Positions 22,834 to 32,242 are shown, counted from the stretch's first letter. The stretch: 64,000 bases of DNA from Frondihabitans sp. Leaf304 (GCF_001423105.1 NZ_LMNV01000002.1:1293694-1357693); one strand, 5' to 3'. Program-made: numbers and translations. Notes: a model not told the origin generated them from the sequence alone.

Positions 22834-23712
22834 ATGACAGTGAAGCCGATTCTGCTGATGCTCCGCACCGATTCGTCGGGTGATATCGAAGTGCGGGCGG
22901 CGGATCCTGATGTTCCCCAGGTGTCGGTGCTCGACTTCGGGGTGACGCGCGGAGACGGCGTGTTCGAGAGCATCGGAGTGGTCGGCGGACGCCCGCAGGC
23001 CCTTGAACCGCATCTCGAGCGACTCGCGAAGTCGGCGGCGATGCTCGACCTGCCGGAGCCGCCGCTGGACGTCTGGCGCTCGGCCGTGTTTCAGAGCATC
23101 GAGCTGGCCGGGCCCGATGATGCCGGCGAGGAGCTCCTCGTCAAACTGATCTACACGCGTGGTATCGAGGGCGGGGACGACACGGCGACCGGGTGGGTCC
23201 ACCTGTTCTCGTCGGGCCCCTACGACCACGAACGCGAGGGCGGGATCTCGGTGGTGACGCTCGACCGCGGCTACCGGAGCGACGTCGCGACCACGTCGCC
23301 GTGGCTGCTGCAGGGCGCGAAGACCCTCTCGTACGCCGTGAACAAGGCCGCCCTTCGCGAGGCGGGCCGGCGCGGAGCCGACGACGTCATCTTTGTCTCG
23401 ACCGACGGCATCGTGCTCGAGGGCCCGAACTCGACGGTCATCGCGCTCATCGATGGCGTCTACGTGACGACGCCGTCGTCGCTCGGGGTGTTGGAGGGGA
23501 CGACGCAGGCGGCGTTCTTCGCGGATGCCGAGGGGCGAGGAGCGGCGACGGAGTACCGCTCGATTACGGTCGACGAGCTGCGGGCGGCGTCGGCGCTGTG
23601 GCTGGCATCGTCGGGTCGGCAGATCGCGCCGGTGGTGACGCTCGACGGCGTGGCAGTGGCGCAGGATCCGGCGTTCACGTCTGCTGCGGTCGGCCGGTTG
23701 CTGGCGCGCTGA
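22834..23712 (+). CDS. pabC: Class IV aminotransferase / aminodeoxychorismate lyase-like enzyme
   Basis: This PLP enzyme of fold type IV has 292 residues. SVLDFGVTRGDGVFESIGV opens the fold, GAKTLSYAVNKAALREA holds the PLP lysine, and VLEGPNSTVIAL is the typical cofactor-binding segment. It probably makes p-aminobenzoate for folate, but D-amino acid or branched-chain aminotransferases share these motifs. No folate genes are nearby. The start is set by the leaderless TACCGT at 22822-22827. Confidence 0.82.
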   Translation: MTVKPILLMLRTDSSGDIEVRAADPDVPQVSVLDFGVTRGDGVFESIGVVGGRPQALEPHLERLAKSAAMLDLPEPPLDVWRSAVFQSIELAGPDDAGEELLVKLIYTRGIEGGDDTATGWVHLFSSGPYDHEREGGISVVTLDRGYRSDVATTSPWLLQGAKTLSYAVNKAALREAGRRGADDVIFVSTDGIVLEGPNSTVIALIDGVYVTTPSSLGVLEGTTQAAFFADAEGRGAATEYRSITVDELRAASALWLASSGRQIAPVVTLDGVAVAQDPAFTSAAVGRLLAR

Positions 23713-23731
23713 TCCAGGCGGTGCTTGCCCT

Positions 23732-23815
23732 GCAAATTTAAAGGAGATTTCTGGGCTGAGGGCCCCGGATCCGCCTCACTTTCGGGCTGAGCGCGCGTTT
23801 TTCCTTCGAATTTGC
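23732..23815. repeat. 84-bp palindromic intergenic element, copy B
   Basis: Ends are GCAAATTTAAAGGAGA and TTTCCTTCGAATTTGC. Length is exactly 84 bp, as in copies A and C. Its interior, read on the minus strand, shares TGAGGCGGATC with copy C. It lies between convergent genes (pabC-like and sdaA). Confidence 0.85.
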
Positions 23816-23849
23816 ACAGGGGCGCCGGCGACCAGTTGGCCGGGCCGGG

Positions 23850-25244
23850 TCAGCACTCGATGACGTTGACCGCGAGGCCCGCGGCGCTTGTCTCCTTGTA
23901 GTTGGCCGACATGTCGCGCCCGGTCTGCCGCATCGTCTCGATCACGGTGTCGAGGCTGATGAAGTGCGAGCCGTCGCCGAGCAGCGCCAGGCGGGCGGCC
24001 GACACGGCGGTTCCCGACGCGATGGCGTTGCGTTCGATGCAGGGCACCTGCACGAAGCCGCCGACCGGGTCGCAGGTCAGGCCGAGGTGGTGCTCCATCG
24101 CGATCTCGGCCGCGTTCTCGATTTGGCGCACTGTTCCGCCGAGCACCGCGCACAACCCGGCGGCCGCCATCGACGCGGCTGTTCCGACCTCGCCCTGGCA
24201 TCCGGCCTCCGCGCCCGAGATCGACGCGTTGCGCTTGTACAAGGATCCGACGACGGCCGCGGTCAGCAGGTAGTCGCGCACGATCGACTCTCGCGAGATG
24301 CCGAGGAAGGTCAGCGCGTACTTGCCGACCGCCGGGATGATGCCGGCCGCGCCGTTCGTCGGCGCCGTCACGACTCGGCCTCCCCCGGCGTTCTCTTCAT
24401 TGACCGCGAGCGCAAACGCCTGGAGCCAGCGGTGCGGCGCGTCCGGAACAGCCGCTCCCCCGGCCTCCTCGGCGGTGAGATGCGCGGCGACGTCATGAGC
24501 GCGACGCGGCACCTGCATCCAGCCGGGCATGACGCCTGTTGTCGTGAGTCCGGCATCGATGCACTCCTCCATTGCCGACCAGCGCTCCTCGAGGCCCGCC
24601 TCGAGGGCGTCGACCCCGTGGAGTGCAACCTCGTTCTGCCAGGCGACATCCGCGATCGCGAGGCCGGCGCGATCACAGACCCCCAGCAGCTCGGCCGCCG
24701 TGGCGAAGCCGAGCGGCGCTTCACGAGTCGGCAGGGCGCGATCCGCTTCTCCTTCGCGGACCACGAATCCACCGCCGACCGAGAAGTACACGTCGCGCCC
24801 GAGGCTCGCACCGGCCGCATCGCGCGCCTCGAACGAGAGGGCATTCGGGTGCTCGGGCAAGCGGGTCAGGGGCGCGAGGCGGAGGTCGTCGCGACCGAAA
24901 GGAACGGTGATCTGGCCGGCGAGGGTGAGGGATCCTGCGCTCTCGATCCTGTCTCGCAACCCCCGCACGTCTTCGGGGTCGCAGGTCTCCGGCTCAAGCC
25001 CCTGCAGGCCCGCGAGGACCGCGTCGAGGGTGCCGTGGCCGAGGCCCGTGGCGGCGAGCGACCCGTAGAGGACGACCTCGACGCGCGCGATCTGCTCGGG
25101 TGACTGACCGTTCGAAGCGAAGGATCCGAGGAGTTCGGCGACGAAGCGGCTCGCGGCCCGCATCGGACCGACCGTGTGCGACGACGACGGGCCGATCCCC
25201 ACGGAGAAGAGGTCGAGGGCCGAGACGTACCGCGTGGAGCTCAT
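23850..25244 (-). CDS. sdaA: L-serine ammonia-lyase (iron-sulfur type, single chain)
   Basis: It deaminates L-serine to pyruvate using a [4Fe-4S] cluster. The 464 residues begin [20 protein letters not shown]. Cluster cysteines are in [20 protein letters not shown] and VPCIERNA. The protein ends in VIEC: a C-terminal cysteine that in related single-chain enzymes plugs the fourth iron of the cluster when no serine is bound. TACCCT lies 6 bases before the ATG (leaderless). Confidence 0.96.
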   Translation of the reverse strand: MSSTRYVSALDLFSVGIGPSSSHTVGPMRAASRFVAELLGSFASNGQSPEQIARVEVVLYGSLAATGLGHGTLDAVLAGLQGLEPETCDPEDVRGLRDRIESAGSLTLAGQITVPFGRDDLRLAPLTRLPEHPNALSFEARDAAGASLGRDVYFSVGGGFVVREGEADRALPTREAPLGFATAAELLGVCDRAGLAIADVAWQNEVALHGVDALEAGLEERWSAMEECIDAGLTTTGVMPGWMQVPRRAHDVAAHLTAEEAGGAAVPDAPHRWLQAFALAVNEENAGGGRVVTAPTNGAAGIIPAVGKYALTFLGISRESIVRDYLLTAAVVGSLYKRNASISGAEAGCQGEVGTAASMAAAGLCAVLGGTVRQIENAAEIAMEHHLGLTCDPVGGFVQVPCIERNAIASGTAVSAARLALLGDGSHFISLDTVIETMRQTGRDMSANYKETSAAGLAVNVIEC

Positions 25245-25277
25245 GCTTCGAGGGTACGCGAGGGGGTTGGGGGCGGG

Positions 25278-25814
25278 TCAGGCGTCGCGCCCGGCATGCG
25301 TGCGCATCGCCGCCGACATCTCGCCGAGGAAGCGACTCACCAGGGCCAGTTCGTCGGCCGAGTAGTGCGACATGACGTCGTCGGTCAGCACGCCCAGCGG
25401 GGCGAAGAACTCGGTGGCGACCTCGCGAGCGGCCTGCGCGAAATGGACCCGGACGATGCGTCGATCCTCCGCGTCCCGTCGACGCTCGACGTGCCCCCGC
25501 TTGGCGAGTCGGTCAATGACGCCGGTCGCGGCCCCGGAGGTGAGGCCGAGGTTGTCGGCAATCCGCCCCGGGGTGGCGGGCGTACCCGACTGCTCCTGCT
25601 GCATGACGAAGAGGAGAGCGTCGAAGTCGTTCGACGAGAGGCCGTGCTCGGAGGAGAAGTTCGTCGCGACTGTGCGGGAGTCGGCCGTGAGCGCCTGGAG
25701 CCGCGACACCATCTCGCGGCGCATCGCGCGCTCGGCCGGGCTGCTGCCCTGGTCGGTGCTGCCCTCGTCTGTGCTGCCCTGGTCTGTGCTGCTGTGATCG
25801 CGTGGGCCCTGCAC
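25278..25814 (-). CDS. MarR-family transcriptional regulator (probable regulator of the MMPL pump)
   Basis: The 178-residue protein has an N-terminal STDQGSTDEG tandem tail. The MarR winged helix follows: GLSSNDFDALLFVM, ADNLGLTSGAATGVIDRLAKRGHV (in two parts) and wing RDAEDRRIVRVHF. GTG 25814 is preferred because AGAGG lies 8 bases upstream; GTG 25820 and 25844 are alternatives. It is divergent from the MMPL gene, with a perfect palindrome between them. Confidence 0.87.
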   Translation of the reverse strand: MQGPRDHSSTDQGSTDEGSTDQGSSPAERAMRREMVSRLQALTADSRTVATNFSSEHGLSSNDFDALLFVMQQEQSGTPATPGRIADNLGLTSGAATGVIDRLAKRGHVERRRDAEDRRIVRVHFAQAAREVATEFFAPLGVLTDDVMSHYSADELALVSRFLGEMSAAMRTHAGRDA

Positions 25815-25867
25815 CGCCACCGCCTCTCTTCGTCGTCGTTGCACAATCTAGCCGATTGGACTATAAC

Positions 25868-25882
25868 TCTTAGTAACTAAGA
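25868..25882. promoter_or_regulatory. MarR-type operator palindrome
   Basis: TCTTAGTAACTAAGA is a perfect 15-base palindrome in an AT-rich gap between the divergent MarR and MMPL genes. It is the expected length and place for a MarR dimer to control both genes. Confidence 0.7.
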
Positions 25883-25902
25883 CTTCATTTATCTAAGGAA
25901 CA

Positions 25903-28050
25903 ATCATCCGTCGCCTCTCCTCCGCCTTCCGTTCGCGCCGATCCTCGTGGCTGGTCCTCGCGCTGACCGCCGTCGCCGTCGCGCTGCTGTTCGCCTTCCT
26001 GCCAAAGCCGACCAGCGACTCCTTCCCCGCCTCCGGGCTCCCCGACTCCGCCGAATCGGCCCAGGTCGCAGAGTTGCTGAAGGGCTTCCCGTCGGCCGAC
26101 ACCACCGTGGGCATCCTGGTCTACTCGCATGGCGCGGCCACCCTGACCGCCCAAGAGCGGGCCGCCATTGCCGACAGCGCAACAGCTCTCGCGAGTGGCT
26201 CGACCGTGCCCGACGCGGTTCGGCCTCAATTCAGCGACGACGGGACGGCCGCTCTCGTCGCGGTACCCCTCTCGAGCGCGACAGTCGAAAAAGACGTCTC
26301 GGCGGCCGCAACCGAGCTGCGAGACACTGCTGCCCGCGGGCTGCCGAACGGCCTGACGACGCAGCTGACCGGGCCTGTGGGCTTCCAAGACGACATCGCG
26401 AACAGCTTCGCGGGAGCCGACTTCCGCCTCCTACTCGTCACCGTGATCGTGGTCGCCGTTCTCCTCATAGTGACGTACCGAAGCCCCGTGCTGTGGATCA
26501 TCCCGCTCGCCGTCGTGGGTGCCGCCGACGGGCTCGCCGGCGTCGTCGTGCGGGCCCTTGCCGAGCCCCTCGGCCTTACTGTGGACGCGTCGATCTCGGG
26601 AATCCTGTCGGTGCTCGTCTTCGGAGCGGGCACCAACTACGCCCTCCTCCTCGTGGCCCGCTACCGCGAAGAGCTCACGCGCACGCCCGACCGCTTCCGC
26701 GCGATGCGGACCGCGTACACGAGCGCCGGGCCCGCGATCGCGGCATCCGGCGGGACCGTCGCCCTCAGCTTGATCACGCTGCTGCTCGCGTCTCTCTCGA
26801 ACAACCGGGCCTTGGGCTTTGCCTGTGCGGTCGGCGTCGTCGTCGCGATCCTCTTTGCGCTCATCGCGCTACCCGCCGCTCTCGTGGTCTGCGGTCGCGG
26901 GCTCTTCTGGCCGTTCGTACCGCGTGCCGGTGAGCACGCCGACGACCGCGCAGGCACGACGGGCGCGGCCGAGGGCTCCAGTGCCCGCGCTAGCGCTGGC
27001 GCTGGCGCTAGCGGCCTGACAACTCGAGAGGCCCACGGCTTCTGGGCCGGCCTCGGGCGGCGGGTGTCGCGCCGCCCGCTCGTCGTGACCGTGTCTGCGG
27101 TGGTGGGCCTCGGCGTCCTCAGCCTCGGCCTCTCGGGCTATGCGGTGGGACTGCCGCAGACCGCGCAGCTTTTGGGGAAGCCCGACAGCGTCACTGCGCA
27201 GACCGTGATCGACCGGTCGTTCTCGGCGGGGCTCACGAGCAGCACGACCGTGCTCGCGCCGACTGCCGTGGCCGATCGGGCCGAGACAATCGCCCAAGGC
27301 ACTCGCGGGGTCGAATCAGCCACGCTCGGCGAGGCACACGACGGTCTCACTCGCATCAGCGTCTCGTTGAGCTCCGAACCCGAGAGCGACGCCGCCTTCC
27401 GCAGCGTCGAGGCCCTCCGCACGGCCTACGCCGATGCCGGTGGGCAGGTAGCGAGGAGCCTCGTCGGCGGCAGCGACGCGACCGCGCTCGACACGAACAA
27501 CGCGGCCAAGCACGATCAAGACCTCGTGATTCCGATCATTCTGGCCATCGTCTTCGTGGTGCTCCTGATCCTGCTCCGCTCGCTCGTCGCGCCGGTGATC
27601 CTCATCGCCAGCGTGTTGGCTACGTTCTTCGCGAGCCTCGGCGCCTCGATGTTCCTGTTCACGCACGTGTTCGGTTTCGATGCTCTCGACTCGAACGTGA
27701 CCCTCTTCGCCTTCCTCTTCCTGGTGGCTCTCGGCGTCGACTACAACATCTTCCTCACGACCAGAGCGCGAGAAGAGGCCGGCCTGCATGGCACGAGGGA
27801 GGGAATGATTCGGGCTCTCGCCTCGACCGGTGCGGTGATCACGAGCGCGGGCATTCTGCTGGCGGCAGTCTTCGCCGTGCTGGGCGTCCTGCCCGTCGTC
27901 GCGCTCACCCAGATCGGCGTGATCGTCTGCATCGGCGTGCTGCTCGACACCCTCGTGGTGCGCACGGTGCTCGTGCCGGCGCTGGTGTTCCTCCTGCGGG
28001 ATGCGTTCTGGTGGCCGTCGAAGCCGCATCGCTCGGGGCATCACGCCTGA
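25903..28050 (+). CDS. MMPL (RND superfamily) transporter, apparent ATC start
   Basis: The full frame gives a 715-residue MMPL protein: two halves, each with a lone membrane segment, an outer domain and five further segments. The first segment (SSWLVLALTAVAVALLFAFL) lies upstream of the first ordinary start (TTG 26074), so a normal start would delete it. An in-frame TAA at 25894 leaves only ATC 25903 or ATC 25906 as starts, with AAGGAA at 25895-25900. The proton-relay motif DYN is in VALGVDYNIFLTTRAREE. The likely role is export of a lipid or drug, controlled by the divergent MarR. Confidence 0.82.
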   Translation: MIRRLSSAFRSRRSSWLVLALTAVAVALLFAFLPKPTSDSFPASGLPDSAESAQVAELLKGFPSADTTVGILVYSHGAATLTAQERAAIADSATALASGSTVPDAVRPQFSDDGTAALVAVPLSSATVEKDVSAAATELRDTAARGLPNGLTTQLTGPVGFQDDIANSFAGADFRLLLVTVIVVAVLLIVTYRSPVLWIIPLAVVGAADGLAGVVVRALAEPLGLTVDASISGILSVLVFGAGTNYALLLVARYREELTRTPDRFRAMRTAYTSAGPAIAASGGTVALSLITLLLASLSNNRALGFACAVGVVVAILFALIALPAALVVCGRGLFWPFVPRAGEHADDRAGTTGAAEGSSARASAGAGASGLTTREAHGFWAGLGRRVSRRPLVVTVSAVVGLGVLSLGLSGYAVGLPQTAQLLGKPDSVTAQTVIDRSFSAGLTSSTTVLAPTAVADRAETIAQGTRGVESATLGEAHDGLTRISVSLSSEPESDAAFRSVEALRTAYADAGGQVARSLVGGSDATALDTNNAAKHDQDLVIPIILAIVFVVLLILLRSLVAPVILIASVLATFFASLGASMFLFTHVFGFDALDSNVTLFAFLFLVALGVDYNIFLTTRAREEAGLHGTREGMIRALASTGAVITSAGILLAAVFAVLGVLPVVALTQIGVIVCIGVLLDTLVVRTVLVPALVFLLRDAFWWPSKPHRSGHHA

Positions 28051-28182
28051 GCCCCCGGCGATGCGACTGCGACACGGTCGGCCCCAACCTGCCAATTGGC
28101 CTGCGCCGACCGGGGGTCGGACCGGAAACCGCGTAGCCTCGGTGCCCACGGAGCCGCCACGGCTTCGACAGGAGGCACCACC

Positions 28183-28320
28183 ATGGCCGAGAAATCTGCG
28201 AAAAAAGGCACGGCCAAGACGGCCGTTCGCTCCCTCAAAGAGAAGCGTCTCGACAAGAAGGAGAAGGCTTCGAGCAAGTCGCACTCCGAAGACGCCGTCT
28301 CGAACGTCAAGAAGCGCTGA
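28183..28320 (+). CDS. Small highly basic conserved-type protein (45 residues)
   Basis: The peptide MAEKSAKKGTAKTAVRSLK...VSNVKKR is rich in lysine with a serine/glutamate middle, and has no membrane segment. It looks like a nucleic-acid- or ribosome-associated small protein, but I do not recognise a named family. GGAGG lies 7 bases before the ATG and TAGCCT at about 28136 is a likely -10. A terminator follows. Confidence 0.75.
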   Translation: MAEKSAKKGTAKTAVRSLKEKRLDKKEKASSKSHSEDAVSNVKKR

Positions 28321-28348
28321 GGCTCGCCCAACAGCGACCCATTTCGAC

Positions 28349-28382
28349 GACGCCCGGAGCCTATTGGCACCGGGCGTCTTTG
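28349..28382 (+). terminator. Rho-independent terminator
   Basis: A 9-bp perfect stem GACGCCCGG / CCGGGCGTC with a 12-base loop is followed by TTTGT. It ends the transcript of the small basic protein. Confidence 0.8.
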
Positions 28383-28464
28383 TCTGCCCTGCGAAAAACA
28401 CGTAACACGAGTGGCCGATGTGATTTAGCCTCGATAAATCTGGTTCAACGGTGAGGCAAATACG

Positions 28465-29919
28465 ATGATCACAGCGACACCTGGCAGATCAACGGGGCGG
28501 ATACTCGCCTTCGCGACGGCGACGGCGACAGCTCTCACGCTCGCTCTCGTCGGGGCCGCTCCGGCCTCAGCCGCCGAAGAAAACACCTGGGGCACCTTCA
28601 CCGTCGCAGGTTCGACCCGCGCGTACACGGGCACGATGGCGCTTGCGGGCGGATTCCCCGACACCACGTTCACGTCGACGTCTCGGCAGGCCACGACCGT
28701 CTCGGGTGCTTCCACCTGGCAGGCGCCGTCCACACCTCCCGGCACCGTCTACGGATCCAGCAGAGGCGAGACGTACCTCAACCAGCGCCCGAGCGCCGAC
28801 AACGCCACCTCCCCCGCGGTGACGACCTACACCTTCGCCACGCCGACGCCCGCCTCGGGCTGGTCGTTCGTGCTCGGTGACATCGATGCCGACCAGGCGA
28901 CGATCACGGCGACCGACGCGACCGGTGCCGCCGTTCCCCTCAGCGGGCTCGGTTTCCAGAGCACCTACAACTGCTGCCACCGCGCTCAGGGGCCGTCGTG
29001 CGACTCCGCGAACCTCAACGACGTTCCTTTCTGGAACCCCGCGACCGGCGTGCTCATCGGCAACGCGACGGCAACCGACACCGAGGGTGCCTCGGCCTGG
29101 TTCAGCCCGAACGTGCCCCTGAAAACGCTGACGATCAGCTACCAGCAGCGCAGCGGGTTTCCCGTCTACCAGACCTGGTTTGCAACGAAGACTTTCGCGG
29201 CCTCCGGCACAGTCACTGTCAACGGCGCTGCGTACGGCGACGCACCGCTGACCATTCGCGACGCCGCGGGCACGATCGTCGCGACGACGACGAGCGGGGG
29301 CGACGGATCCTGGAGCGTTCCGGGTCTCGTATCGACCAGCGGCTACACCGTCTCGGTCGAGACGCCGCCGGGTGCGGCCGCCGCCCAGCCGATCACGTTC
29401 GACACGCTCGACGCCGATACGCCGCGCCTCGACTTCGCGTTCACCATTCCCACGGTCGAGGCAACCGGAACGATCGTGTCCGATGACGGCGAACCGCTCG
29501 CGAACACGCCGATCGAGATCACTCGCGAGGGCGACGACGAGCCGACGGCCACGACGACCACCGACGACACCGGTTCGTTCACGGCCGACCTGCTCCCAGG
29601 CCAGCCGTACGTCATCGTGATCGACGGCGACGCCTCCAACACACGCGACTTCACTTCGCCGACCCGGAGCGGAGCCATCGAGGATCCGCTCGCACCGCCG
29701 ATCGAACCGACGCCGCCCGCGACCGCCCAGCCGTCGCCCACACCGACCACCACTGCGGCGCCGGTTGTGGTCGGGGCTGGGGCGGATCCTAGGGTTGCTG
29801 CGCCCGAACTCGCTGAGACCGGAAGCAACGCGGCTGTTCCCCTCGGGATCGGGGCGCTGCTGCTGCTCGGTGGTGCGGCTCTCGTGGTTCACAACCGACG
29901 CCGGTCGCGCCGGGGCTGA
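28465..29919 (+). CDS. Sortase-anchored surface protein (LAXTG type) with SpaA-like repeats
   Basis: The 484-residue protein has a signal peptide (RILAFATATATALTLALVG, cleavage after ASA near residue 36) and an N-terminal domain of about 210 residues with a CC pair (TYNCCHRAQGPSC). Two Cna-B/SpaA-like beta domains follow (about 245-330 and 330-400), then a Pro/Thr linker. The C-terminus is LAETGSNAAVPLG plus a membrane segment and RRRSRRG tail. LAXTG is the signal used by class E sortases. TAGCCT at 28426-28431 is a likely -10. The ligand is unknown. Confidence 0.85.
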   Translation: MITATPGRSTGRILAFATATATALTLALVGAAPASAAEENTWGTFTVAGSTRAYTGTMALAGGFPDTTFTSTSRQATTVSGASTWQAPSTPPGTVYGSSRGETYLNQRPSADNATSPAVTTYTFATPTPASGWSFVLGDIDADQATITATDATGAAVPLSGLGFQSTYNCCHRAQGPSCDSANLNDVPFWNPATGVLIGNATATDTEGASAWFSPNVPLKTLTISYQQRSGFPVYQTWFATKTFAASGTVTVNGAAYGDAPLTIRDAAGTIVATTTSGGDGSWSVPGLVSTSGYTVSVETPPGAAAAQPITFDTLDADTPRLDFAFTIPTVEATGTIVSDDGEPLANTPIEITREGDDEPTATTTTDDTGSFTADLLPGQPYVIVIDGDASNTRDFTSPTRSGAIEDPLAPPIEPTPPATAQPSPTPTTTAAPVVVGAGADPRVAAPELAETGSNAAVPLGIGALLLLGGAALVVHNRRRSRRG

Positions 29920-30015
29920 TCGCTCGGGTTGTCCGGGCCGCCTGTTGGGCCCGCCCAGCCCGGTTCGGGCCTGGCCTAGCCGGCCCGGCCTGGCCCGGAC
30001 CCATCTGCTGGTGAC

Positions 30016-30076
30016 GCGCCCCCGGATGGCCAGTTCGGGCCTGGCAGCCGGGGGTTCTTTGGCCAACCGGGGGTGC
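30016..30076. repeat. 61-bp palindromic element, GCACCCCCG family, copy 1
   Basis: Ends are GCGCCCCCG and CGGGGGTGC. CTGGCAGCCGGGGGTTCTTT and the next four bases are identical to the copy at 60432-60492, also 61 bp. The 475-base gap 29920-30394 has no gene. It holds this element, another at 30283-30347, and GC-rich runs. Confidence 0.82.
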
Positions 30077-30282
30077 TTCGGCTGCGGCCCGGCTTGCCGG
30101 CACACCTGGGGCGGGCGAGGCGACGAGGATCGGCCAACCTCGCCCGCCGCGGCGCTGTGAGATTGGCCGATTCACGCGAGGTCGCCGCCCGTGGGGGCCG
30201 CGTGCGCGGGCTCGCACCTCCGCTGGGGCGTTTTGCGCCGCATCAAATTTGACGCACGTCGAAACTGCCGCACCCACGCTGT

Positions 30283-30347
30283 CTCGCGAGATGGCCTGAA
30301 CTCCGGCCGCGACGGTGGGTCCGCGGTAGGTTCGGCCACCTCGCGAG
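30283..30347. repeat. Palindromic element, CGCGAGATGGCC family, copy 2
   Basis: Arms CTCGCGAGATGGCC / GGCCACCTCGCGAG pair at 13 of 14 positions. Related to 4667-4728. It sits between the convergent surface protein and the 94-residue hypothetical gene. Confidence 0.75.
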
Positions 30348-30394
30348 GAGAGGGCGACGCAAGCGAGCAGAAAGCGCTGCCGGCAGAGCCTCAG

Positions 30395-30679
30395 CTAGCC
30401 GACGTACGACCCGGCGACACGGCCCGCGAAAGCCTGGTCGGCCGACACGAACGTGCCGTCGGCTCGCGCGTCGATTGCCACGCCGGTGAAGGTGCCGGCG
30501 GGGCGTGCCGCGTACTCGGCGTCGACGACCACGTAGGTGCCGGCGACGAAGGCTGCCCGGGGTGAGCGAGGTTCGCGAACGGTTCGAGCCGCACGCTCGG
30601 CGCGACGGGCCTTGGCCTTTGCGGGCCGAATGCCGATCGAGCCGGTGCGGGGAAGGCGGATGGATGCGGTGTCAGACAT
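30395..30679 (-). CDS. Hypothetical protein, 94 residues, Ala/Gly-rich repeats
   Basis: I do not recognise the family. The basic N-terminal half contains KAKARRAERAARTVREPR. The C-terminal half has two similar units, AGTYVVVDAEYAARPAGTF and DGTFVSADQAFAGRVAGSYVG, each like a small beta hairpin. No signal peptide or membrane segment is seen. AAGGAG lies 8 bases before the ATG, which supports a real gene. Confidence 0.65.
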   Translation of the reverse strand: MSDTASIRLPRTGSIGIRPAKAKARRAERAARTVREPRSPRAAFVAGTYVVVDAEYAARPAGTFTGVAIDARADGTFVSADQAFAGRVAGSYVG

Positions 30680-30874
30680 GAGTCGACTCCTTCGGGTGAA
30701 GGTGGAGCCGCCTCATCACAGCCCCGGATTGTCTAGGTGCTCGATGAGCACTCACAGGGCGCTGGCGGGGCAACCGCCAACACACCCACCCTAACCGGAC
30801 CCTCTGTCATTCGACTCGCCGGATGTCGGACGGCCCGCCGGGCAAACGGCCGGGCTGTCGGTTACCGTCGAGAA

Positions 30875-31153
30875 ATGATCGATGTCATTCGTCGCCGCGC
30901 TCTCGTCTCGGGCGTTGTCCAGGGCGTGGGATTCCGCTTCTCGACCGAAGGAGAAGCCGATCGCATCGGCGTCGCAGGGTTCGTCCGCAACCTCCCCGAC
31001 GGCCGGGTCGAGGTGGAGGTCGAAGGCGAGCCCCACGACATCGAGAAGCTGCTGACCTGGCTCCGCGACGGCGGACCATCGAGCGCGCGGGTCGACAGCG
31101 TCGAGATCGACGAGCAGGATCCCACGGGAGCGTCCGACTTCGAGACCCGCTGA
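30875..31153 (+). CDS. acyP: Acylphosphatase
   Basis: It hydrolyses carboxyl-phosphate bonds. The 92-residue protein has the catalytic signature SGVVQGVGFRFSTEGEADRIGVAGFVRNL (split: GVVQGVGFR with the phosphate-binding Arg, GFVRNLPDGRVEV with the catalytic Asn). TACCGT at 30863-30868 lies 6 bases before the ATG with no Shine-Dalgarno, so it is leaderless. The long frame upstream of this ATG is not gene-like. Confidence 0.94.
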   Translation: MIDVIRRRALVSGVVQGVGFRFSTEGEADRIGVAGFVRNLPDGRVEVEVEGEPHDIEKLLTWLRDGGPSSARVDSVEIDEQDPTGASDFETR

Positions 31154-31195
31154 GGGGCTCCCACCAGCAAAACCGCCCGCCAGCAGTACCGCCCG

Positions 31196-32170
31196 TCAGC
31201 CGGGCTGCCCCGTCAAGAACGCCCGCGGATTGCGCGAAAAGACGGCGTGGTTGAACCGGCGTCCGAGCTCGGGATCGCGCGGCTGACGGAACGGCCGATC
31301 CGACCCGTGCACGAGCGGCGTCACTCCGACGATGCGGGCCATCGCGTCGATCGCGCGCTCGTCGTACGCGCTCGTCTCGTAGAAGACGTTGGGGTCGGCC
31401 TTGGGTGGTCGGCCTCCGCGCGTCGCTGCCGCCGCCTGCGCGAGCGGCGCCAGCCCGGCGAGAGCGATAAATCCGATCCGCAGTGCGGGGTGCTGCTCGT
31501 GACCGCCGTCCGACCAGACCTGCCACGCCGTCTTGAGCTGCTCGGCCCGAGGGGCGGTCGACGCGGCGGGGACGCCCTGCACGGGCGCGGCCACGACGTG
31601 CCGCGGGTGCACGAGAACGGGTTTTCCGGCCGCCTCCACGACCCGCAGGACCGGCTCGAGCCGAGCGAGGTCAGACGAGGATCCGAGACTGGTCGCCGGA
31701 ATCTGCAGGCCCACGACCCGCGGCTCGGCGAGAACGGCTTCGAGCCCGGCGAGGTCGAATTCGAGGAGCGGGGTCGCCGCCCACACGCGAAACGGATCGC
31801 CGAGGGCGATGGCCGACCGGTGCCAGATGGCGATGAGGTCGCGAGCGTCGTCGTGCGGCAGCTCTTCGATGCGGAGGTTGCCGGGCAAGGACACGAGCAC
31901 GTCGCCTTTTCCTTCGGCGAGCTCGCGGATCCTTCGGTTCTCGACGTCGTGGGAGGACGGATTGATCGAGTACGGCGACTCGCCCTCGGTGAGGAGGGTC
32001 CAGTCGTCGACGAGGCGGGGCAGGGTCTGACGCGCCCGGAGCGCTTCGACGAACGTCGGGGGCATCAGGTGCTGGTGCAGGTCGACCCTCGACGCCACCG
32101 GGTTGAGGGGCCGCGGCACGACCGGGTTCGCCACCGGAGCAGACGGCTCCGAGGGCGGCGATTCGCGCAT
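31196..32170 (-). CDS. Amidohydrolase family protein
   Basis: The 324-residue TIM-barrel hydrolase shows the metal motif VDLHQHLMPP (HxH) near residue 30, a histidine at KPVLVHPRHV, and VHGSDRPF with the catalytic Asp at the end of the barrel. It is nearest to the amidohydrolase-2 type, which includes decarboxylases and lactonases. The substrate is unknown. It is convergent with acyP and divergent from tag. Confidence 0.82.
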   Translation of the reverse strand: MRESPPSEPSAPVANPVVPRPLNPVASRVDLHQHLMPPTFVEALRARQTLPRLVDDWTLLTEGESPYSINPSSHDVENRRIRELAEGKGDVLVSLPGNLRIEELPHDDARDLIAIWHRSAIALGDPFRVWAATPLLEFDLAGLEAVLAEPRVVGLQIPATSLGSSSDLARLEPVLRVVEAAGKPVLVHPRHVVAAPVQGVPAASTAPRAEQLKTAWQVWSDGGHEQHPALRIGFIALAGLAPLAQAAAATRGGRPPKADPNVFYETSAYDERAIDAMARIVGVTPLVHGSDRPFRQPRDPELGRRFNHAVFSRNPRAFLTGQPG

Positions 32171-32242
32171 GGCTCAAGTAGACCGTGCAGTGCAGGGCCG
32201 CGCAAATCGGGCAGCGTCGGTGGTCGACCCTAAACTCGCGCC

